Both the position numbers and the translations under genes were made by a program. DNA of 11,472 nt, taken from assembly GCA_000435475.1 (NCBI GenBank), contig FR896058.1:15937-27408 (forward strand), written 5' to 3'. Shown here one piece after another: positions 6,670 to 11,472 of this stretch (its first letter is position 1; every line of letters starts with the position of its first letter). The DNA comes from Cryptobacterium sp. CAG:338. GTDB lineage: Bacteria > Actinomycetota > Coriobacteriia > Coriobacteriales > Eggerthellaceae. The notes below the pieces were generated by a model. The model was not told where the DNA came from. It did not search any database and saw nothing but the letters and a program-made list of their open reading frames with translations.

Positions 6670-8124
6670 ATGGCATCTTTTCCCTATAACCCTAAGTCTC
6701 TGTGCGCTGATGAATTCATTAACCACGAAGAGATTTTAGAAACACTTGCCTATGCCGATGAGCATGCACATGATATTGAGCTCTGTCGTTCCATTCTCGA
6801 TAAAGCACGTACCAATCTGCATCCCTCGAACGATCATGGCGCCATTATCACCCATCGCGAAGCCTCCGTATTATTAGCATGCGACGATCCGGCGATTAAT
6901 GCAGAAATAAAAAAACTTGCTCACGACATCAAACATGCCTACTACGGCAATCGCATCGTTCTCTTTGCGCCGCTCTACCTCTCGAACTATTGCGTGAACG
7001 GCTGCTTGTATTGCCCTTACCATGCTAAAAATCGCGAAATCCCTCGACGCAAACTAACCCAAGATGAAATTCGTGCTGAAGTGATCGCCCTGCAAGACAT
7101 GGGACACAAACGTCTCGCCATTGAAGCAGGCGAAGATCCTAAACATAATCCTATTGAATACATCCTGGAAAGCATGAACACCATCTATTCCATCAAGCAT
7201 AAAAATGGCGCTATCAGACGCGTTAACGTAAACATTGCCGCAACGACTGTAGATGAATACCGCATGCTTAAAGAAGCAGAGATTGGCACCTATATTCTGT
7301 TCCAGGAAACCTACCACAAAGAAAGCTACCAACGCCTTCATCCCACAGGACCTAAGAGCGATTACAACTGGCACACCGAAGCCATGGATCGCGCCATGGA
7401 AGGCGGAATTGATGATGTGGGTCTGGGCGTTCTGTTCGGATTAGAGGGCTATCGCTATGAATTCGCTGGGCTCCTCATGCACGCAGAGCACCTCGAAGCG
7501 GTACACGGCGTAGGTCCGCACACCATCAGTGTTCCGCGCGTAAAACCCGCCATGGATATTAATCCCGATGAATTTGACAACGGCATTCCTGATGAGATGT
7601 TCGAAAAGCTTATTGCGCTTATTCGCATTTCGGTGCCTTACACCGGCATGATTATTTCGACCCGCGAAAGCCAAACTGTCCGCGAACATGCTCTTCAGTA
7701 CGGAATTTCTCAAATTAGTGGTGGCTCGCGTACCTCTGTTGGCGGTTACGTGGAAGAACAGCGTCCCCATGACACTGAGCAGTTTGACGTTTCCGACCAA
7801 CGCACGCTTGACGAAGTTATTAGCTGGCTTCTGGACAACAATCATATTCCCAGCTTCTGCACGGCCTGCTATCGCGCAGGACGTACGGGAGATAGGTTCA
7901 TGTCGTTTTGCAAGAACGGCGAAATCCTGAACTTCTGTCATCCTAATGCGCTTATCACCCTCGCTGAATACCTGAGCGACTATGCCACCCCTGAAACAAA
8001 ATCGAAGGGCATGAAAATCATCCAGCAGGAACTGCAAAAAGTTGAAAACCCTAAAACAAAAGAATTGGCAAAAACCTATATAGATAACATTGTCAGCGGC
8101 ATTGGTCGCGATTATCGCTTCTAG
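6670..8124 (+). CDS. hydG: [FeFe]-hydrogenase maturase HydG, radical SAM tyrosine lyase
   Basis: HydG cleaves tyrosine to supply the CO and CN ligands of the H-cluster via an Fe(CO)2(CN) synthon. The 484-residue length is normal for the family. The radical SAM motif CVNGCLYC gives Cys108, 112 and 115, preceded by APLYLSNY. The C-terminal auxiliary-cluster motif CTACYRAGRTGDRFM...NFCHPNAL is intact: Cys397, Cys400 and Cys423 keep the CX2CX22C spacing that separates HydG from the thiamine enzyme ThiH. The ATG at 6670 is preferred to one at 6637 because it follows hydE by 1 nt, has GAAAGG upstream, and the earlier start would overlap hydE. A TAGGAG element at its stop codon serves the next gene. 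Confidence 0.97.
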   Translation: MASFPYNPKSLCADEFINHEEILETLAYADEHAHDIELCRSILDKARTNLHPSNDHGAIITHREASVLLACDDPAINAEIKKLAHDIKHAYYGNRIVLFAPLYLSNYCVNGCLYCPYHAKNREIPRRKLTQDEIRAEVIALQDMGHKRLAIEAGEDPKHNPIEYILESMNTIYSIKHKNGAIRRVNVNIAATTVDEYRMLKEAEIGTYILFQETYHKESYQRLHPTGPKSDYNWHTEAMDRAMEGGIDDVGLGVLFGLEGYRYEFAGLLMHAEHLEAVHGVGPHTISVPRVKPAMDINPDEFDNGIPDEMFEKLIALIRISVPYTGMIISTRESQTVREHALQYGISQISGGSRTSVGGYVEEQRPHDTEQFDVSDQRTLDEVISWLLDNNHIPSFCTACYRAGRTGDRFMSFCKNGEILNFCHPNALITLAEYLSDYATPETKSKGMKIIQQELQKVENPKTKELAKTYIDNIVSGIGRDYRF

Positions 8125-8134
8125 GAGAACCCCC

Positions 8135-9442
8135 ATGAGCCTCAACGCTACTCCCTCAGCAGAACGCTTACATATTGGTTTTTTTGGCATTCGCAATGCA
8201 GGAAAATCGAGCGTAGTTAACGCAATTACCAATCAGGATCTATCCATTGTGTCAGACACAAAAGGTACGACTACCGATCCCGTTAAAAAAGCCATGGAGC
8301 TTTTGCCCCTGGGTCCTGTAGTGATCATCGACACCCCTGGTATTGATGACGAAGGAGATCTGGGCGCCCAACGCGTAGCAAAGGCAAAAAAGGCATTGCG
8401 TCAGTGCGATTGCGCCGTACTAGTTGTAGATGCTACGTGTGGGCTCCAAGCAGCTGATCTCGATTTGATTGAGGCTTTCAAGCTTCGAGAAATTCCCTAT
8501 GTTATCGCCTATAACAAGATAGATGCTCTCCTGAACAAAGGGAATTCACCAGTGCCCCTGCCTGCGCAGGCATCCGAGTGCCTCACAAAGGAGGCGTGCG
8601 ATTACCTTTCAAAAACCATTCCTAGGCATGCTTCTCCAACACTTGCCGCCAATGAAGCCCTCATAAGCGCGCAATCAGGGCAAGGCATCTATGAGCTCAA
8701 AGACCTTATTGGAAGCTGTGCAAAACAAGCTGAATCAAATAAACGTCTTGTAGCAGATCTCTTGGAAGAAAACGATCTTATTGTTTTAGTTATTCCTATC
8801 GATAGCTCTGCCCCTAAGGGACGCATCATCTTGCCCCAGCAGATGGTTATGCGCGATGCTCTCGATCGCCACGCTATCTGCATAGCTTGCCAGCCAGAAA
8901 ATCTTACGGAAACACTTCAGGCATGCGCCCGTAAGCCACGCCTCGTCGTAACCGACTCTCAAGCGTTTGAACAAGTAAATCGTCTTGTTCCAGACGATTT
9001 AGCGCTCACTTCTTTTTCCATTTTGATGGCGCGCTATAAGGGTAATTTGGAAGACTATGCTGCGGGTGCAGCGCGCTTGGCTCAGTTAAACGACAACAGC
9101 AAAGTACTTATCGCCGAAGGATGCACGCACCATCGTCAGTGCGACGATATCGGCACTGTTAAAATCCCTAACTGGATTCGTTCCTTCACGAATGCAAGCC
9201 CTCATTTCGATTTTACGTCAGGTGGTGGCTTCCCCGAATCTCTTGAAGGATATGACCTGGTAATACACTGTGGCGCTTGCATGCTAAATGATCGCGAAAT
9301 GCGCTATCGCATAGCATCATGTCGCGCAGCAGGAGTTCCTATCGTCAATTACGGGATTGCTATTGCTGAAATGCATGGCATTTTACGTCGCAGCCTTGCG
9401 CCATTCCCTCAAGCATCTGCCGCATTCAAAGAAAGCTTTTAA
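8135..9442 (+). CDS. hydF: [FeFe]-hydrogenase maturase HydF, GTPase and scaffold
   Basis: HydF is the scaffold on which the 2Fe subcluster is assembled and then handed to apo-HydA. The protein has 435 residues. The N-terminal GTPase domain shows the P-loop GIRNAGKSS (18-26), the switch region DTKGTTTDPV (41-50), DTPGIDD (66-72), NKID (127-130) and SAQSGQGI (178-185). The C-terminal cluster domain has CTHHRQC (Cys330, His332/333) and HCGACM (His378, Cys379, Cys382), the family's 4Fe-4S ligands. The start is set by AGGAG at 8123-8127, overlapping the hydG stop, with ATG at 8135; the upstream ATG at 8090 lies inside hydG. The stretch between NKID and the G5 motif (about residues 131-177) looks longer than usual. 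It is the last gene of the maturation cluster and converges with a LysR gene. Confidence 0.96.
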   Translation: MSLNATPSAERLHIGFFGIRNAGKSSVVNAITNQDLSIVSDTKGTTTDPVKKAMELLPLGPVVIIDTPGIDDEGDLGAQRVAKAKKALRQCDCAVLVVDATCGLQAADLDLIEAFKLREIPYVIAYNKIDALLNKGNSPVPLPAQASECLTKEACDYLSKTIPRHASPTLAANEALISAQSGQGIYELKDLIGSCAKQAESNKRLVADLLEENDLIVLVIPIDSSAPKGRIILPQQMVMRDALDRHAICIACQPENLTETLQACARKPRLVVTDSQAFEQVNRLVPDDLALTSFSILMARYKGNLEDYAAGAARLAQLNDNSKVLIAEGCTHHRQCDDIGTVKIPNWIRSFTNASPHFDFTSGGGFPESLEGYDLVIHCGACMLNDREMRYRIASCRAAGVPIVNYGIAIAEMHGILRRSLAPFPQASAAFKESF

Positions 9443-9464
9443 TCCAGATTTGATCTGCGAGTTG

Positions 9465-9480
9465 TTTGCTAGAGAGCAAA
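9465..9480. terminator. Small dyad in the hydF/LysR convergent gap
   Basis: TTTGCT and AGCAAA form a perfect 6-bp stem with a 4-nt loop, 22 nt after the hydF stop and 15 bp from the end of the convergent LysR gene. Neither strand has a proper U-run after it. A second tiny dyad, CAGAT-TTG-ATCTG, lies just upstream. It may act as a weak two-way transcription end. Confidence 0.25.
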
Positions 9481-9494
9481 TGCACTAAAGGGAT

Positions 9495-10406
9495 CTAATG
9501 TATTGAAAGCTTAGGGAATGGATGGCTGCTCATAAAGGAAATAAAATCACTCACCAACTGAGAATGGGGTTCTTTGCGACTCATGAGATACACCTTGTGA
9601 AAATCCTCAGGAACCCCTTCAATGGGCAGACACACCACATCGTCGAAAGAATTAACTAAGAAGGAATACACCAACAACGAAACATTTTCGGGATTCACTG
9701 AAACAAAAGAAGAAAGCGTAATCTCGTCATCAAAATTACGAATGAGATCAAATTCATCTTCTTTGCCCGCAAACAGCTCATCAAGTCCTCTTGAAACTGA
9801 AGAATCTTTTCCGTAAGTCATAAGACGGTAGTGTTTTAAATCATCAAGAGTTACCGATTCCTTTTGAGCTAAAGCATGAACCTTGTTGACGCAAACCACT
9901 AAAGGCTGTTCCCATACAAGAGTCATATTAAGATCACTGGCGTATTTGGTCTGTGCAGCAAACGCTACATCGATCTTTCCTTCTTTAAGCTGGCGCGCAA
10001 GCTCACCTGAATACGCCTGTTCCATATGAAGGAGGGGTCGTTTTTCGTACTGGGCCACAAATTCGCTCATTGCCTGGGACCAAAATTGTCCCTTCATGGA
10101 ATAGAGGGTGCCTAAACGCATGGTGTTTTCACTGATGGCGACCGATTGTTCAGCAAGACGTATGCCCTCATCGTAGGTTTCAAGTGTACGAGTAACGTAT
10201 TCCAGATAAATTTTCCCTTGAGTGGTTAGCTCGATGCGCGAAGCGACTCCTTCGGAGCGATTAAAAAGCGAAAAACCTAGCTCCTGTTCCATACGAATGA
10301 TCGCAGCAGAAAGTGTTGGCTGAGCAATAAACAAATCTTTTGCCGCCTTGGTATAACTCATCACTGAAGCAAGATGCTTAAAATAGCGCAAATGAGCCAA
10401 TTTCAT
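9495..10406 (-). CDS. LysR-family transcriptional regulator
   Basis: This 303-residue DNA-binding regulator has the usual LysR length. The N-terminal winged helix-turn-helix spans about residues 1-60, with the recognition-helix region SYTKAAKDLFIAQPTLSAAI and the following LEQELGF-like block read here as MEQELGFSLFNRSEG. Residues about 90-295 form the periplasmic-binding-protein-like effector domain, marked by GTLYSMKGQF and IDVAFAA; the effector cannot be inferred. The start at 10406 is placed where the helix-turn-helix begins at once (MKLAHLRYFKHLA); GAGGAG lies 12 nt upstream, a slightly long spacing. It converges with hydF and is divergent from the membrane-protein gene, the classic arrangement for a LysR target, so 10703-11338 is a more natural target than the hydrogenase genes. 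Autoregulation is likely for the family. Confidence 0.95.
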   Translation of the reverse strand: MKLAHLRYFKHLASVMSYTKAAKDLFIAQPTLSAAIIRMEQELGFSLFNRSEGVASRIELTTQGKIYLEYVTRTLETYDEGIRLAEQSVAISENTMRLGTLYSMKGQFWSQAMSEFVAQYEKRPLLHMEQAYSGELARQLKEGKIDVAFAAQTKYASDLNMTLVWEQPLVVCVNKVHALAQKESVTLDDLKHYRLMTYGKDSSVSRGLDELFAGKEDEFDLIRNFDDEITLSSFVSVNPENVSLLVYSFLVNSFDDVVCLPIEGVPEDFHKVYLMSRKEPHSQLVSDFISFMSSHPFPKLSIH

Positions 10407-10451
10407 TTTTGTGGATTACTCCTCAAATAAAACACTGTCCAATAGCTTTTT

Positions 10452-10479
10452 AATATAACAGAAGGGAAAATACTGCGAA
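10452..10479 (-). promoter_or_regulatory. Candidate promoter of the LysR gene
   Basis: On the minus strand TTCGCA (10474-10479) and TATATT (10452-10457) are separated by 16 bp, and TGT precedes the -10 box, giving an extended -10. Transcription would begin near 10445, about 40 nt before the start codon. The -35 box is only a moderate match. Confidence 0.4.
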
Positions 10480-10517
10480 TCGCAACTTTTGCAAGCGTAC
10501 ATTCCAATAAGAAATGG

Positions 10518-10558
10518 GTATGATTAAAGTTACGTATTATGTGTAGTATGTTTAAAGT
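10518..10558 (+). repeat. GTATGWTTAAAGT direct repeat in the LysR divergent region
   Basis: GTATGATTAAAGT (10518-10530) and GTATGTTTAAAGT (10546-10558) match at 12 of 13 positions and lie 28 bp apart, in the 296-bp gap between the divergent LysR and membrane-protein genes. The position fits an operator. A direct repeat is not the usual T-N11-A dyad of LysR sites, so the binder may be something else or the repeat may be chance in AT-rich DNA. I see no firm promoter for the rightward gene here. Confidence 0.35.
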
Positions 10559-10702
10559 GGTAATGCATTTTTACCTCTTTTCGTACATAAATCTGCAACA
10601 TACCTCATTCATGGAGATATGCCGTTCCTCTTTTGTTGAGACTCATTTTCTAGAGCTTCTTCGTTAAACTGGGAACGTTTGAAATTAGCTTAAAGGATAG
10701 AT

Positions 10703-11338
10703 ATGAAATTCCGTTTACGACCCCATTCAAAAGACGAATCTAAAGCGCTCAATCCCGAAAAAGTGGAAAAGAAGCCGCTCTATATTCATTACGACAAAGA
10801 AGGCAACCGTATTGGCGATGATGGATACCCCCTCACCCCAAAGCGTCACCGCTTGCATAACGTTTTTAATGCAATTTTCATTTGGGCAATCATCTGTGCC
10901 GTTGTTGGCGCTGGCTGCGCGATTATCGCATATGCCCAAGGTCAGCAATATGGCGGCTTTAGCGGTGACTTTTCCACCTTCGACTTGGTAGTATATGGCG
11001 GCAACATGATCAACGGCTATTCCGTAGCAACCCTTTTGCGTGTTGAAGCGGTTTTGCTTATTTTCATGGGTATCTTTGGTACCACCATTAATTTCAAAGG
11101 TTTTCACTGGCTCTACGACAAGGCGTCCCCCACTATTCTGGTGATAATCATGTGCCTTATTGGTGTCGTTACCGTGGTATACCAAGGAATGTTGCTTTCC
11201 ACCGTGGGCATTCCTGATCCAGGATCTCTTATCATGCTGATATTGGTCATTTTGGCGGCAGTCTTCATGAAGCAAGTTGCCGAAGAAAGGCCTACTCTTC
11301 GCAAAGCAAAAATTGCACGCACTGAAGTTAAGAAGTAG
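10703..11338 (+). CDS. Four-helix membrane protein of unknown function
   Basis: I do not recognise this 211-residue protein. It has a charged N-terminal segment of about 50 residues containing a tyrosine- and lysine-rich patch (PLYIHYDKEGNRIGDDGYPL, 25-44). Four likely membrane helices follow at about 54-78, 108-128, 143-164 and 174-192, and the protein ends in a basic tail (ERPTLRKAKIARTEVKK). There is no signal peptide, and no catalytic or metal-binding motif stands out. By the positive-inside rule both termini should be cytoplasmic. The start is supported by AAAGGA 5 nt upstream of the ATG. It stands alone between the LysR gene (divergent) and a strong terminator, so it is probably a single-gene unit, perhaps under that LysR regulator. 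That it is a real gene is well supported by its hydrophobic pattern, start signal and terminator; a function cannot be given. Confidence 0.85.
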   Translation: MKFRLRPHSKDESKALNPEKVEKKPLYIHYDKEGNRIGDDGYPLTPKRHRLHNVFNAIFIWAIICAVVGAGCAIIAYAQGQQYGGFSGDFSTFDLVVYGGNMINGYSVATLLRVEAVLLIFMGIFGTTINFKGFHWLYDKASPTILVIIMCLIGVVTVVYQGMLLSTVGIPDPGSLIMLILVILAAVFMKQVAEERPTLRKAKIARTEVKK

Positions 11339-11371
11339 CTTTAGAAGACGTCTAAAAACCTACGAGTTAAA

Positions 11372-11405
11372 AGCAGCAGTACTCATGGCGGTACTGCTGC
11401 TTTTT
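11372..11405 (+). terminator. Rho-independent terminator after the membrane-protein gene
   Basis: AGCAGCAGTAC (11372-11382) and GTACTGCTGCT (11391-11401) form a perfect 11-bp stem with an 8-nt loop, and a T-run follows directly (TTTTTGTTT from 11401). The stem can extend by two A-T pairs. It lies 33 nt after the stop codon and should end that transcript. Confidence 0.85.
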
Positions 11406-11472
11406 GTTTGGATGACAATCCGCTCTGAACAACCTTTCTGGTTAATACGAGGAATCTAAAGTTCTTTCCCTA

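Noticed and set aside
7441..8232. 263-codon minus-strand frame across hydG and hydF
   Set aside because: It is antisense to two genes with intact catalytic motifs; its length reflects codon bias.
9495..10406. LysR protein as the regulator of the hydrogenase operon
   Set aside because: It converges with hydF and is about 8 kb from the operon promoter. The divergent membrane-protein gene is the more natural target, and the upstream TTKACC repeats do not look like LysR dyads.
11277..11459. Possible small gene at the right end
   Set aside because: It runs through the end of the membrane-protein gene and the terminator hairpin, and lacks a ribosome binding site. The remaining bases to 11472 show nothing else.
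1..11472. Mobile elements, CRISPR arrays, tRNA or rRNA genes
   Set aside because: I found no transposase or integrase, no regularly spaced repeat array, and no cloverleaf or rRNA-like sequence on either strand.

Overview
The window is a chromosome-like stretch of an anaerobic bacterium. Its core is a complete [FeFe]-hydrogenase locus: a two-subunit hydrogenase (1727-5279) followed by all three H-cluster maturases, hydE, hydG and hydF (5379-9442). Base composition is moderate (roughly half G+C by eye), Shine-Dalgarno sites are good, and there are no transposases, tRNAs, rRNAs or CRISPR repeats. The gene set (FldA/CaiB-type CoA transferase, glutamate-synthase-like flavoprotein, strictly anaerobic hydrogenase, LysR regulator) suits an amino-acid-fermenting gut or oral anaerobe. 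My guess is Coriobacteriia/Eggerthellaceae of lower G+C (Cryptobacterium-like). That is an impression, and Clostridia cannot be excluded.

Layout. Positions 1-1053 (minus) hold the first 351 codons of a family III CoA transferase that runs off the left edge. A 673-bp AT-rich divergent region (1054-1726) separates it from the hydrogenase operon. It carries a good sigma70-type promoter (1557-1585), a leader of about 135 nt, and a set of TTKACC motifs spaced at 10 or 21 bp. The flavoprotein subunit (1727-3565) overlaps the catalytic subunit hydA (3558-5279) by 8 bp. A strong hairpin (5329-5361) follows hydA. The maturases hydE (5379-6668, start uncertain), hydG (6670-8124) and hydF (8135-9442) are then packed with gaps of 1 and 10 nt. 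A LysR-type regulator (9495-10406, minus) converges on hydF. It is divergent from a four-helix membrane protein of unknown function (10703-11338), which ends in a clear intrinsic terminator (11372-11405).

How the genes work together. HydA has the length and every cluster ligand of the monomeric Clostridium pasteurianum CpI enzyme. Its partner, however, joins the C-terminal iron-sulfur part of NuoF to a whole GltD/NfnB-like FAD and NAD(P)H unit, and it lacks the FMN/NADH domain of NuoF. No NuoE-like subunit is present. This matches what I recall as the 'glutamate synthase-linked' group A2 [FeFe]-hydrogenases. It suggests an NAD(P)H-coupled, possibly ferredoxin-coupled, hydrogenase that differs from the usual HydABC bifurcating trimer. 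HydE, HydG and HydF build the 2Fe subcluster. The CoA transferase across the divergent region resembles enzymes of reductive amino-acid (Stickland) fermentation, so the locus may sit where hydrogen turnover and reductive amino-acid catabolism meet; that link is inference.
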